Assembly (NCBI GenBank): GCA_964036045.1
Contig: OZ038389.1
Coordinates: 67,157,453-67,221,452, forward strand
Source of the DNA: Eutreptiella sp. 'Long Island Sound 2002'
Taxonomy: Eukaryota; Euglenozoa; Euglenophyceae; Eutreptiales; Eutreptiaceae
DNA: 64,000 bases
Direction of reading: 5' to 3'
The translations under genes and the position numbers were made by a program. The notes beneath the pieces are model-generated. The model worked only from the letters and a program-made list of their open reading frames with translations. It was not told the origin of the DNA and made no database searches. Numbering within the stretch: position 1 is the stretch's first letter; each line of letters starts with the position of its first letter. Shown in pieces: positions 30,487 through 42,978 of this stretch.

Positions 30487-30609
30487 TATGGCCCATGGCC
30501 CGGAGGCCTGTGAGCCGTCACACCCGTTATGGCCCATGGCCCAGAGGCCTGCGAGCCGTCACACCTGTTATGGCCCATGGCTCAGAGGCCTGCGAGCCGT
30601 CACACCCGT
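30487..30609 (+). repeat. Tandem repeat, 3 x 41 bp
   Basis: Three near-identical units beginning TATGGCCCATGGC and ending GAGCCGTCACACCCGT, next to the LTR start. Enhancer-like repeats occur in U3 regions; a role here is inference. Confidence 0.8.
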
Positions 30610-33049
30610 GCGGAAGCCGTTGACACCGGCTATCCCTGTTCTCTAACCCGTGAAATCTGGAATCCGATTTCTAACCAATAAATCGATGTAGAATTACGGT
30701 GATTTTATTGTCTTGATCGATTTTCGGGCAGAAATCGGTGAAATACCCGATTTCTACCGCGATTTCTAATTGTCGTGAAATCGCCGCCTGATGTCGCCTG
30801 TTCTCGCGCCTTCGTCGCTTCTCCGTGGCGAGTTTTGTGATTGACTTTTCTCGAGTACCTGTGAGGTTCTAAGAGAACTTAAGGGCTGAATCTAGAGGGT
30901 ATTTAATGTACTTTCATCTGGTGTGTTCACCAGAATTTTTCGCCGTTGCGTTTTCGAGAAAATCAGCGCGCAAGGCTTTCCGTCGATCGTGCGAACTCAT
31001 GCTTCTCAAGGACCAAGAGTTCGCACGGAACCCTACGTCTCCCCCCTATGTCTTTCATCCATGCCCCTTTCACGCGGGCATATCATCTTGCTTAGGGAAG
31101 CGGGCAATGGCGGTGTTTTAGGCAGCCTATGGGTCTCGCAAACCCAAGTCGTTTGCGTGCGCAAACGCTAACTTTGTGGCCTTGTGAGCATGAACGTTAA
31201 TGACCGAACACAATGCTCACAAGACCAAAAGCCCGAGGCCATTTTCGTTTTACGAGCCAACTCAACGATGGCTCCACGCAATTCAATGCGTACCAAAACT
31301 CTATTTTCAAAAGAGGGCAAGTTTTGGTCGAAAATTAGGCCAAAATGGCCAAACCCCCGAGGCTGGTACTCGAAGCCTATGGGGAGTTGAGCCTCGAACG
31401 AAGGCAATATGTAAAGTAGAGACCACGAAGAACATCGTGGATGGCTTGGTTGATTTTTACAATCTTGTCTTCTATTTTATATAATTTCGCCTTGTGAGCA
31501 CGCGTGCCACATTGCCTCTTTGCACACGCGCTCATATGCAAGCACTAATGACACGAGTGGGCGGAGACAATCTAACCATAGGGTGCATATTTGAAAGCAC
31601 CTACTATGGGCCTACTCCAAAAGTGTTTACTCATATTTTTGCTCCTCAAGGTCCCAAGGATATGTTCATGCCAATATCGCCGATATATGCACTTTTTCCC
31701 ATAAATAGTGTGCTTCAAGGATTGAGGTGTTAAAAATGCTTTCATTGTGCTTTGAACCTCAACCCTTGTTGCAAAAGGGAAGCAAAGCTTCGGTTTACAT
31801 CCATGCAAAAGCCCGAGGCTCCTTTCTCTTGCGATACGGAGATACGATATTTGGAGGGACCGCTTTTGGGTGAATTTTGGCCGTTTTGCCCAAAATGGCC
31901 ACAAACTCCTTCTCCCCCTGATGTCACCCCCAAGGTTGCGTGCGCCACTTGACCAAGGGTAAGGGCAATTCGGAGAGGGCACATAAGCCCACATCGAATG
32001 GGGTGTTTCCCCATGTGGCCTCTCCTCTTGATGGGAGAGTTGTGAGTCACCCAATTTGGGGTATGTTGCCATTCTGCCCCATACGTGTGTCACTTTCCCT
32101 CCAATGGGAAAAATAGCTAGAGGCGACCATGAGGGATGGCAAGTGGCATATATTGGGACCTAAGTCCCATGTGTCTATCGCATCTTTGGTTGAAAGGATC
32201 CTCGCCGTGGCCATGGAGATATGGAATCATGAGTGCGGGCCGCTTTGGCCAGATTTCGCTGCTTTTGCCATTGTATGCCATATTGGAATTACCATATCTC
32301 CATGGGGCACGGGATCTAGCCAGGAAGGAGGGGAGCATATTGTAGCATATGACCAAGGGTTGAACGCCCTTGAGTTTCGTATTTGCTCCTCCGGCTCATC
32401 CAGAGTTATTCAACTTTTGGTGCGATCCACGATCCCCACCTTTGCACCGCATGTTGCTTTCTGCCCCGTCCGTGTGGTCATTTCCTCGGTGAACAGTAAG
32501 CAGCCGGCGTGACAGCAAGCTATAACCCAGGGCATGGGACCAGAGGGGATATCAAGGGTTGTGAATCGAGGCTTGGCGCGTCAATATCGCCAAGATTTCC
32601 TACCCTGGACGGTCGCCCGGGACGGCCGATTTTGCATTTTGGCAATCATGACCCCACGTGACGAACCCGTGGTGCCCTGATGCCGGGACCTCAGAGGGAA
32701 CCAGGTTGGGTGAGGGCTCCAGGGAGTTGGTATGAGAAGGGCATAGGGTCAGTTGCCTCGTCCCTACCTCTGGCGGGTCCGGACGAGGGGTCAAATTTGG
32801 AGATTTTTGAGCGAATATCAGTTTGGGCTGAAAAAGCCCATTTTCAGCCACCAACTCCTAGGGGATAATGGCGGGGCCATATCTCTGGCTCAGAGGGGAG
32901 TTGAGACCTGCCGTTAGGGGAGCATAGGGAGCCACTGTCGGTTGGCTTTGGAGCCTCTTGGGCACCAGGAACTCGCCTGTGGCTGGGCGGGACACCCCCC
33001 CTATTGGCAGGGTTTCAGGGTCCGGACTGAGCAGGGCATGGGTTGTGTT

Positions 33050-34407
33050 CAGGGTTGGAAAAGACGGCGTATATATACGCGTAACGTATATATACGCGTA
33101 CTGTATCGCGAGAGTACAATACAGTACGCGTCTTGTTTCTAGACTAGCATCTGGCGCCAGTCGCGGGCGCCGCTGAGCAAACAAACATGGCCAAGGATTA
33201 ACAGCGCAAATGTGAGGCACTTTATAGAATTTGCAATGATTTCAATTTGAATTTCGTTTCATTAACATTGGTGGTTGAATTTTTCTGCCTGTCTTGCGTT
33301 TGCAGGGCGACACAAGAAGCAAGTGAAGAAGAAGGAGAAGAAGAACAAGAGGGAAGAATATGAAGAGAGAAAGAACAGAAGAAAGAAGCGGAAGAGGCGA
33401 AGGAGATCAAAGAGACGTTAAGAAGAAGACAGAAGAAGCTCGAGAAGCTGCACCAGCGAAGAAGACTGCGGAGTGAAGACAAAGAAGACGAAGAAGGAGC
33501 ACAAAAGGAAGAAGGTGCTGTCAGTGTCACTTGAGTGTTCGCGCGTGCTGTGAGTGTCATTTGAGTGTTCGCGCATGCTGTGAGTGTCATTTGAGTGCCG
33601 GCGCGTGCTGTGAGTGTCATTTGAGTGTCGGCGCGTGCTGTGAGTGTCGTTTGAGTGTTCGTCGCGCTCGCTTCTGTTGTCTCGACAGTTTTGAGTGAGC
33701 CTTCGTTGTCCTTTATATGACCCTTTATGGTGGACTCAGTCAGTTTGCTGCTTCATCTCAGTGATGTCATTTGAATCTCAAAATTTCACTTCTGCACAGA
33801 GGCTTCAAGTGACGCCAGGGACCTGTTATGTGTGCTGCAGCAGCTGTACAGATACATGCGCTTGCTTTATTTTTTGCTGGTTGCTCGCTTTTTGCCATTT
33901 GCCATTTTTTGGCCATTTGCTGGTCAGCCTGGGGACAGGTGCCTTTGTGAGGCTGGAATTCCTGGGGCCTTGATCTCGAACGCGATGGTTTTCAAAAATA
34001 TCTGAATTATTCTTTTTTCAAAAGAAACACAATGGTTTTTAAAAAAATCCGAAACATTATTTTGTCAACAAAAAACATTGTGAGTCTACTTTTTTTGAAA
34101 AAGCACTAGGAAGGGGCATAATAGAAGCAAGTAAACCATTAGAAGCAAACCGAAACAACATGAACAAGGAAAAAATTAACAAACGATGTTCGTTTATTTT
34201 CATCGTTCGGTTGTTTGTTCGTTAATTTTCCAAAAAAAATTAACAAGCAATTGCAGGTTGTACACTAAAACAGAATAGCTGCAAGTTCTAGGAACATAAC
34301 TTCTGTGACCAAACAGTACTTTGTTAGGAAACGATACGATACGTTACATTACAGTACTGTATCGGAACGATACGATACATTACACGTACTGTATTGTACC
34401 AACCCTG
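33050..34407. mobile_element. Non-autonomous hAT-type DNA transposon
   Basis: 1358 bp flanked by a perfect 8 bp duplication GTTGTGTT (33042-33049 and 34408-34415) inside the A2 LTR. Both ends carry the inverted CAGGGTTGG. Subterminal motifs repeat: TATATATACGCG twice at 33070-33100 and ACGATACGATAC twice at 34331-34375, as hAT transposases often use. The inside has A-rich sequence, a 30 bp tandem array and no transposase, so it would need a transposase in trans. Confidence 0.85.
33515..33664 (+). repeat. Tandem repeat, 5 x 30 bp, in the hAT element
   Basis: Five units of GTGCTGTGAGTGTCATTTGA plus a variable GTGTTCGCGC-type end. The 132-residue frame on the opposite strand is a by-product of this array and was not called. 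Confidence 0.85.
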
Positions 34408-34718
34408 GTTGTGTTTGAGCCCCCGCCCCCACCAGCCACTGAGAGGGTCGGACCTGGGATTGGGATACGAGTTAGGACTGAGTGTCTATTGTCCTGTGAT
34501 GCCCTTACCCTAGTCCAGTCTTAACCCCATGTGTACATATCCTGATGTGTTGCTGTACATACTTTCGTTTCCTTGTTGCAGAGTGGCAAGGATACTGAAA
34601 CGCTTTGTCACATGACACGAGCGTATTGATGCCCTTGTGAGCGTAGTGCTTTGCTTGCCTGCTCACCTGTGCGTGTCACCGCAGCGTCCCGTGGCCGGCC
34701 CCCCACGGGAACGCGTCA

Positions 34719-35189
34719 AAAGGGTTTCACCGCCGCGGGGTTACCCAGCCTTCGCGTGCCACTCCGGGCCACCAACCCCGAGCAGCGCGGCGCAGCTCGC
34801 AGCTCGCAGCGCAGCGCAGCGGCTCGCAGCGCAGCGCAGCGGCTCGCAGCGCCACCCAGCGACAGCGCCGAGTTTGTCACGGAGCCAGCAGCGCCGTCCA
34901 GAGCATCGCCCTGACCGCGCCGCGACCGTGAAGGAAGTGGACTGACCAGGACTCCTGCATCAGCGAGTCCCATCGGCCGACCAGCAAGGCCGCGTCAACC
35001 ACCTCCACAACCACCAGCTGACCAGCACCAGCCGCACTCCCAGTCCAGTGCTGCAGCACCCGCCTCAACAACCACCACCAGTTCGTTGAGTGGAACGGGT
35101 GCACACCAAGGACCTCATGACCAACTACGCCCCCGCTGCCATGGTAAACTGGCAAGAAGCGGGCAGGACGTGGCCGCGGCCCCACCCCC
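34719..35189 (+). other. A2 5' leader
   Basis: Between LTR and first long gag frame. It holds a GC-rich 20 bp tandem repeat (CAGCGCAGCGCAGCGGCTCG) near 34810-34860. No canonical primer-binding site is visible at its start. Confidence 0.5.
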
Positions 35190-38100
35190 ATGCAGCGCAC
35201 CTACTGCGTGGGTTGGATTTGGGACCAGCACTACCGCCACAGCCACCCCCAGTGCGAAGGCGGCATGCCCCGGAGCTTCGAGCTCCGCACGGACATCGCC
35301 CCCGACCGCCTGCAGGCCGTGGAGGACTGGCTGCGGGCGGAAGGGTTCGCCTTCCGCTTCCAGCAGAGGCGCTGGAGGACGTGGACCCGGCCGGACAGGC
35401 CCGGCGAAGGCCTGCGTCCCGACGGGATTGAGGAGGACCAGATGCCCAACGAGTACCCGTCGGGCGCCTCGATCAACGTCTCCATGTGGGGCATGATCGA
35501 GAAGAACTTCCCGGAACCGGGGAGCGAGCGCAGGCTGCAGGGCAGCAGCAGCGCGTCTCCGGGGAAGGAGAAGCGGTCCGCCGGGGACAAGAAGCGGGAC
35601 CGGAAGTGGCGGGAGTACCAGGAGTCCCTGGCCGCCGAAGCCGCCCAAGGCGCCAAGGGCGGAACCCCAGCCCCCAGTCCCCAACGAGCCAATAGTGGTC
35701 ATCAGCCCGGCCATGCCACCCTCGGCGACTTCATCCAAGTCGCCGAGCAGACCAAGGCCAAGCCCCGTCTGCTGCTCCTGAGGCCCCAGCAGGCCCCAGC
35801 AGGCCCCAGCAGCGACGTGGAGTCGGCCCACCGCGGGAGGATGCCGGCTGACCAGGCCAGCTCCAGCAGCAGCGTCGCTCCCGACAGGGACGTGGCGCGC
35901 GCCTGTGAGCGCGCCTGTGGGGTGCCCTGCAACCTTCGGGTTGCCCGGCAACGGGCCAGGCAGCACAGCGCTGCCATGGAGGGCGCCGCTGGCATCGCCC
36001 AGGAGGAGGCTGCGGAGTGGGCGCATGGCATGGCCATCCACGCCCAGACCGTGGCGGCCATTGCGGTGGGACTCACGGCCGTAGCCGCCCATGGGGCAGC
36101 GACTGCCCAGGTCAACAGTGAGTTGGCGGCAGCGACGAGGAAGCCCGCCTGACGCAGGAGGCCATTGCCTGCAAGGAGGCCGAGGTGAGGGCGCTGGAAG
36201 AGGCGCTTGCCCAAGAGAGGGCAAAGAAGGAGGCGGAGGAAAGGGCCCACGCCGAAGCGACGGCTAGGGCCCAGGCGGACGCCGCCAAGAAGGACGCCAT
36301 CGAGGCCGCGCGACGGAAGGTCGCTGAGGACAGGGCCAAGACGGAGGCGGAGCTGGCGGCGTTGGAAGCGGAGAAGGCGCGGCTGCAGCAGACCCGGGAA
36401 GCCGAGGCGGCTCGTGCCCGGGAGGAGGCCGAAAGGTGAGCTGCCGCAGCCACCGCCGCCGCAATGGAGGAGGCAGAGGCCAAACTCCGCCGCGAGACTC
36501 CCCCGGGAGGATCACGAGTGGAGACCCTTCGAAAGCTTTTCGAAGGGGACGCCTCCTCCAAGATGACGCTGGACGAGGCCGACACGGGCAGCAGTGGGAG
36601 CAGTGGCCCCACCGCTCATCGACGGAGGAAGGTCAAGGGGAAGACCCCCGAGAGGCCACGGAGGCCAGCGGGCGGACACCCCCATGACAGTGACCCCTTC
36701 TTCACCGCCAGCGACGGTCCGGCGACAGGGGATGAACGAGGCCGCCGACATCGCCAAGTGGTGGCTTGGACGGGCGGAGGAGGCGGAGACGTCCCCATGG
36801 AGCCGGAAGGCGAGTATGAGGATCTCCCTCCTCCCTACCGGAGCTCGGAGTCTTCCGAGACCGAGACGCCCAGGTGGGGCGACATGGACGAGGATGACGA
36901 CATGGACTTCGGCATCACGAAGAAGCGCCCATCCTCGGACCCACCGAGGCGACCCGGCGGAGACCCACCGGGACCCCCTGGCGGAGGACCGTCAGGACCC
37001 CCTGGAGGACGCCCACCAAGTGGACCCCCTGGAGGCGGACCACCGGGCGGGGGAGGACCCCCTGGACCGGGCGGACCCGGCAGAGGCCCTCCTGGAGGAC
37101 CCCCTGGGGACCCCGAGGAACCACCAGGGAACGGCGACCCGGATACCACCTGGCGGTGGATTGCCTACCTCCGCAGGAGGGTCAGGTTCCTCGAGCGCGA
37201 GGTAGACACGGGCAAGGGCGACATGACTCCCATCTCCGAGGTCGCCACGCGCGCACAGAGAGAGCTGGACATCGCCAGGGCCGAGACCAGGCGGCTGAAC
37301 ACGGTCATCAGCGGCCTGCAGCAGAGGCTGGACGCGCTGGAAGCCCGTGGGAGCGTCGGCAGCGACCACCCACCCCTGGAGTCTGGCTCGTCGGACGACG
37401 GCTGGGGACCCGGACCAGGTTCAGGCAGACCCCACGCCCCCGGCGGAGCCCCCAGGAGTCGCCCCAGCGCCAGTGCCCCCTCTCTCACCGCCCCCTCTCA
37501 CCACAGCGCGGGCCGCCGCAACGAGCGCGTGCCGCCCGGCAGTGGCAGTGAGGATTGGCGTGATGAGTGGCTCAGCGCGGAGCACCGCAACCGCCGTGCT
37601 CCACCGCAGACACCGGTACGCCCCCGGCGCCCCGCACCAGCCCTGGAGCCAATCCCAATGGCTGGTGGACGTTATGGTGGACTCAGGGATGAGGTCCCCA
37701 GAGGAGACGTGGAGTTGGATGTCGGCAAAGGTGAGGACCTGGACCTGGACCTGGAGGAGTTCGACATCAGCCCGCCGCGCGGTGTACGACGGGAGGCCGC
37801 TGAACGCAGCCGCCGGCGCCGTGATGAGGAGGCATACATGGAAGGAGTACGGCGTGAACATCTGGGTTCAGCGTACATGGAGGAACCGCGGCATAGCCAC
37901 AGGGATTCCATGGAGGAGATGGACGTGGCGGCCGTTGGAGTCCGTGGGAGAGGCCGATGGGAACCTCGGTCGACCTCGCGGCCGGCGTTCATGGTCTCTA
38001 AGGCCGCGGATGCCGCCGTGTGGGAAGACTTGAAGGACATCAAGCCCCCCATGTACGACGGCAACCCCCTCAACCTCGACCGCTTCTTGGAGAAGCTGGA

Positions 38101-39468
38101 CGATTGGGGGGTAACCGTTACTGAGGACTTGCATCCCGCTGATGCGGAGAAGTATGTCTTCAGACGGTTCAGGTACCGCCTGCCGGAAGTGCTCGGAGAG
38201 CTATACTTCGTGGCGACCAAGGAGGGGAAAATCAAGACCCTCAAGGAAGCCAAGAAGTGGCTCAACGAGCAGGAGCGGGTGGACGCTCCGCATGTGGCTG
38301 CCAAGCGGTGGAAGTCCATCAAGCTTGAGCATGATGGACGGGAGATCCGCCTACGGGACTGGCGTGACTTCCGAGGGAAATACACCCTCTTCCGCCGCAA
38401 CGTGGAGGATTGGAACGAGGGTGACGAGCAGGCTCGCCTGCTCTCCATGCTGCCGGAAGCATGGATCAAGAGGGTCACCAAGGAGGAATCCAAGAGGGCC
38501 AAGTCCAACCACACGGTCAAGATGATGCTCCCCAAAGAGTATCATACGAACGTGGTGGCTTGGACGAGGAAGAACGTGGCCCGGGATGTCAAACGGCACT
38601 CCCTGCGGAACGCTCTTCTCATCACCGTCTCGGGCGATCGCGAGAAGACCGCGATGTGGCGCCTTGACGAGTGTGAGTTTTGCGGCCAGACCATCCGTCT
38701 GCAGCCCATCCCGGTGGGATGAGCTGCGACGAGATCCTGGAGTGGGTTGGCGAGGAAGTACTCAAGGAGTACCGAAACCTCCACCACACCCGCGGGTTGA
38801 GGCCCGGCGACCGCGACGTCAACTACGTTGGCGAGGGACCTGGCGGGGAAGCTGCCATGGACCCAGCGGGAGCCGGCGGCGATGAGACTCTCGTCGACGA
38901 TGACGACGACGATGAGCCCGCCGAAGTGGCCGTTTGTGCCTTCGTGGCCAAGAACCTGAGCGCGGGGAGCAAACCGGGAAACTGGAAGCCCCTGCAGCAG
39001 GGTTGGAGGAAGCAGGAGAAGAGGGACCCTCGCCGCATTGGCGACCCTCTGCTGTCCTTTGGGGAGTTCATACGAGCTCGGCCTCAAGGCTGTTTCGTGT
39101 GTTATGGGACTAAGCGAGGCTTCAACCATGACCACCGAACATGCCCCGTCCACAAGGTCGACACGGAGGCTTACAAGAAGGCGCACGGGTCGAAGAAGCG
39201 TGCGCCCGCGGGTATCAGGGAAGCCAAGGTGGAGGTGGACAGGGACGAGCTCTCCAAGCTGGTGTCGCAGGGGACCGAGTTGGCCAAGGAGATCCAGGAG
39301 ATCAAGAGGAACTGGGTCCCCAGGTCGGACAACAAGAACAAGGAGAACAACCAGAATGACCAGAACAAGGACAAGGACAGGAAATGTAAGAAAGGTGGAA
39401 GGAAGAAGGGCGTCAACGAGGTTGATGCGGAAGAGAACACCCCTTCTTTCACAACCGACGCCCCCTAG
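35190..39468 (+). pseudogene. gag: A2 Gag, three disruptions
   Basis: The coding line runs in three frames. 35190-36152: basic N-terminal region including CERACGVPCNLR (near 35910), related to CERRCRKACNLR of B Gag. About 36160-38722: Ala/Glu/Lys coiled coil (36185-36436), an in-frame TGA at 36437-36439, a Pro/Gly-rich tract (36960-37135), then a capsid-like region starting MYDGNPLNLDRF (near 38050). 38680-39468: MSCDEILEWVGEEVL, the acidic run, RRIGDPLLSFGEF and a C-x2-C-x8-H-x4-C knuckle (near 39090), ending at UAG 39466-39468. Frame changes lie near 36155 and 38717. Whether the Met at 35190 is the native start is uncertain. Confidence 0.75.
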
Positions 39469-41406
39469 CGGAGCCCCTGCAGCCAAGGGCCCCAGCTAGG
39501 GCGGTCGCAGGATGGTGACGTGGGAAGCGCCGGACCATCCCAGTCGGGAGTCGATAAGCACAAAGGGACTGCCGCGGGCGGAAGGCCCGGTCCGGCACCC
39601 AGTCGCGGAGGCGGGGTGAGGGCAAGTGAAGGCACGAACCCTTGCACCCGTCCGTCCTTCGCGACCAAGAATGTTTTTGATGTACTACAGGATCTGTCCG
39701 AGAGTATCGGAGGATCACCCGGACCGCAGCTGGATGCTGCAGATGGGCAGCCTGAGCCCATTGTCCACGACCTGCACCAGTCGCTTGTTGAGCTTCTGGA
39801 ACGGCCGGAGATCCTGAGTTTGCACGCCGTGCGCCGTGTCGGTCGCGAGCGGCAGTTGCATCTTAAGGTCCGTGCCCTATGCGGGGAAGTGGAAAAGGTT
39901 TTCGACGTGCTGGTTGACACGGGCGCTCAGATCAGCTTGGTCCAGGCTGGCCTACTTCCGCCAGAGTGTCTGACCGACAGTCGGAAACCTGTCAGGCTGA
40001 AGGTGGCGAACGGCCAGTACATGGTGGGAGGCACGACGGAAGCGGCCATTGGGCTGCAGTTCGTGAACCATCGTGAGCTGAGCCGCCCAGACCTCGGCAA
40101 GGAAATCCTCCTGCACGGTCGCTTCTACGAGGCCGAGATGGACTGGGACATGATCGTCGGGTACGACTTCATGATGGACACGGACTCCAGCGTCCTCCCA
40201 GCCCAGGCCTCCATGACCCTGTACCAGGACGACCAGCTCTCGTGGCTTTCGTCACCTGAGCACCATGTGGAATGCCAATGGATCCACCCCGAACGCAATC
40301 AGCTCGAAGTGGCCGCGCTGGACACTGAGCCAACTGGTCCTGCAAACCAGGAGTACGGCGTAAGGCCGGAAGTGGCGAGCCGAGTTGTCGCGGACTTGGG
40401 AGCTTCGGATCTGGCCCTGGATGCGTTCTCTTCAGGAACCTCCGCCCATCTTCGGGTATGTGAGAAGTACTGGAGCGCACAGGACTCCGCGTGGAAGAAG
40501 CACTGGGGTCCGCATCAGGGCTTGATGTGGATCCATTGCCCTCGATGGGACATTCCAAGAGCGATAGCGAAGATTCGCAAGGACCGCTCCAAGGCAGTGC
40601 TAGTTGTTCCTATGGGATGCACCGAGGAGGAAAGTACCCGACATTGGGTAGCCTCATTGACCAACATGACCTTAAACAAGGTCGTCCTACCGGCTGGAGA
40701 GAGTGTCTATCAGGACGCTAAGGGACAGCCCATGCCACCCCAGAGATGGCCAACAGAATTCCACTATGTGGATGGGGGCCTTGATCAGGCCGACACCACG
40801 GACTTCGTCTGTGTCAACCGCATCATAGCGGAGCCATGGAGGCAATGCTTTGGGGTTCCCCCTGTTGACATCGAAGAATCGGAATCGGAAGACCCCCTCA
40901 CTGAAGAGGAGTGGGATCTGGTTCAGGGGTATATGGAACAGCCCTTTCACGACTGGGGAAACCAGCGTGAGGGCAAAGGCCAGGACAAAGCCTGGTGGGA
41001 AGTGGACTCAATCGTCTCCGGTTCCTATGAAGGGAATACCTTCGTTCAGAAGGTGCTGGATCATATGTCCAGCCAGGACGAGCCGCCCGGCGGTAACCCA
41101 CCCACCTACGGCGATCTATTCCGAGGCAAGACCAGAGATGGCCCTTTGGGCCACCTGGGAAGACCGCCTGAGCGGAAGACGAGCGGGGTCGCTACCCCTC
41201 AAGTAAGCTCCGTGGTTCAAGTGCCCGGAAAAGCCAAGGCGGAGTCTGATGACTGCCCCAAGATCCAGGCATTGAGGGCCAGGCTGAAGCAGAAGTATGG
41301 TGATACCTTCTTCAGCAGAAAGCCTGTGTTTCCCCCACCGGTGCGTGGACCGTATGGCGAGGCCAAGATACGACTGAAGCAGGACCCCCGTGTGTATCGT
41401 CACCGT
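39469..41406 (+). pseudogene. pol: A2 Pol, truncated before reverse transcriptase
   Basis: Follows UAG in frame with CGG AGC CCC. Contains the protease (VDTGAQI near 39914) and the methyltransferase-like region (DAFSSGT near 40425, WIHCP near 40530), then stops at VYRHR, just upstream of the reverse transcriptase. Beyond 41406 the frame runs on by chance into B LTR sequence to 41622, giving a chimeric tail without meaning as an enzyme. Confidence 0.85.
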
Positions 41407-42978
41407 CGTTACCCTCGAAACCCCTTCGGATATGGGCGCCATGCACTGCCCAAGTCAGCCCATGATCTTGAGACCAATTCTTGTGATCCTTCGTGCCCCA
41501 AGCCAAATGGAGTACGAGATCCGGCATATGGTGGTATTCAACTCCAAAGCATATGCCAACATATGAACAACATACCATGGTTCGACTCTCCAAAGGCTTC
41601 TTGCTGTTTGCCGACCAGGTAAGTACACAAAATGCACAAATGAGCAAAAATTGAGGTGAAAAACATGAAAATATGACCAAATACAAAGTTGTCATGATAG
41701 TATATCTCTATGCTCACCCATGATATCCGCTCATGGTTCAATACACAAATGATTGGAACCATTTGCAAACATTTCCCCCACTTGGATCCCCAATCAGGCG
41801 CATGGAGATACCTTCGCCACTCATATCTACATGCCCCATGAAAATGGGAGTGCACTCATGGATCTCTTTCCCAGACATACCATGAGCATTACATATGCGG
41901 TAGACTTGGTCTAGCGCTTTGAATTCCACAATTGAGACATGGGCAAAACCCTTGTCACGTATGGCTCCCCATCTCTTCGGCGACACGAAGATATATAACA
42001 TGGGCGTGAGCATATCAAGACATATACCATGCATATAACAAATACCCTCAAAATGTGGCTCCCACCATGATATGCCATGTCCCTCCATGGACATAACTTC
42101 ACGTTAAAAATACGTAGGAACCCAAAGAAAGGTGCTATGCAACCCCAACACTCATGCGGCACACTCGAAAGTCGCATTAAAATATTCCGTTGCACGGTCC
42201 AAGAGTTATATATCACTTTATACCCTCTTGACCCCTTTCCCTTGCTACACCGGGCATGTGTGCGCACCAAAGGCGTTTGATGCTTCCTAAATTAAGTTGA
42301 GACCAAGGCGTTTGCAACCCAACCTTCCTTATTCTCTTTCCTCACACTCGCGCGTAGATATGGTCCTTCAAAGTGGTCCCACGATTCACTTTTGTTTCCC
42401 TTATATCTCCAAGTCAAATGGGTGGCAAGTATAAGGGAAACCTGATTCGGGCATAGGGAAAGGAGTATGACCACTCGAAGAAGACAAAATCAAGTGCGGC
42501 GATGTCGAAGTCAAAAATCAGGTTTCGACATCGCGAAAAATTCAGAATAAAATTTCGAGTGCTTATTTAGAAAATTGCGGAAGCAACGAACCCTTTGCTG
42601 ATGAAATCTGACCCTTCAACGGAGTATCCACCAAAATATCTGGAAATAACAGTTAACCAATCGGTTAACGCCAAATCGCGAGCCAACTGACGGTCGCCGA
42701 TACATTGACCATCAGAACGAAAGGCTGAAAAATTACGGAAACATCATGATAATAAAACCCTGTTGGATCCTGATATTCCGATATATAAATCTCCGCTGGC
42801 GGCGCCTCGGTTCTGAATATGGCCGCTCGTAGCCGGAATGGCCAAACCTATCACACTATCACATCGGGTTAGTTCAGGTGGACGGGAGAGTATGATATCA
42901 GCCAATGGCGGCTTGCCGGCACATAGATACACACCCCAAGTGACCCCAAGATGGCCACGGGGGTCCGAACCGGCTTCA
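41407..42978 (-). repeat. B2 3' LTR, distal third missing
   Basis: Matches 15431-17000 of the B1 LTR. Its left edge is internal to the LTR and fused directly to A2 pol, so roughly 0.8 kb was lost by deletion or rearrangement. The inner edge ends TGAAGCC at the polypurine tract. Confidence 0.85.
42499..42534 (-). other. LTR stem-loop, B2 copy
   Basis: The GCGATGTCGAA stem is kept while the loop has changed relative to B1. Confidence 0.5.

Larger units (their letters stand above)
30469..34718 (+). repeat. A2 5' LTR with nested hAT
   Basis: Starts TGAAGCGGTACCCAGAACC and ends GGGAACGCGTCA; about 2.9 kb without the hAT element. Its 3' third matches the A1 LTR; the rest does not. It contains a 41 bp triplication near its start and no convincing gene. 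The base after its end does not give a TGG primer-binding site, so the exact inner boundary rests only on comparison with A1 and the remnant. Confidence 0.7.
30469..41406 (+). mobile_element. Chromovirus A2, 3'-truncated
   Basis: 5' LTR, leader, gag and the first half of pol of the A family; coding parts are about 95% identical to A1 at protein level by eye. It ends abruptly at about 41406, just before the reverse transcriptase, where family B LTR sequence begins mid-repeat. TTAG or CTTAG at 30464-30468 would be the left target duplication, but the right end is lost. Confidence 0.85.

Noticed and set aside
33222-33620. 132-codon frame in the hAT element
   Set aside because: It is produced by the 30 bp tandem repeat and low-complexity sequence; no transposase motif.
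33515-33664. CRISPR-like array
   Set aside because: The units are head-to-tail tandem repeats without spacers inside a eukaryotic DNA transposon.
35115-36224. 369-codon minus-strand frame opposite A2 gag
   Set aside because: Shadow of the GC-rich gag strand; leucine/glycine/proline-rich with no recognisable domain.
41407-41622. Extended Pol C-terminus in A2 beyond 41406
   Set aside because: The frame merely runs into B LTR sequence by chance; nothing there matches Pol of A1.
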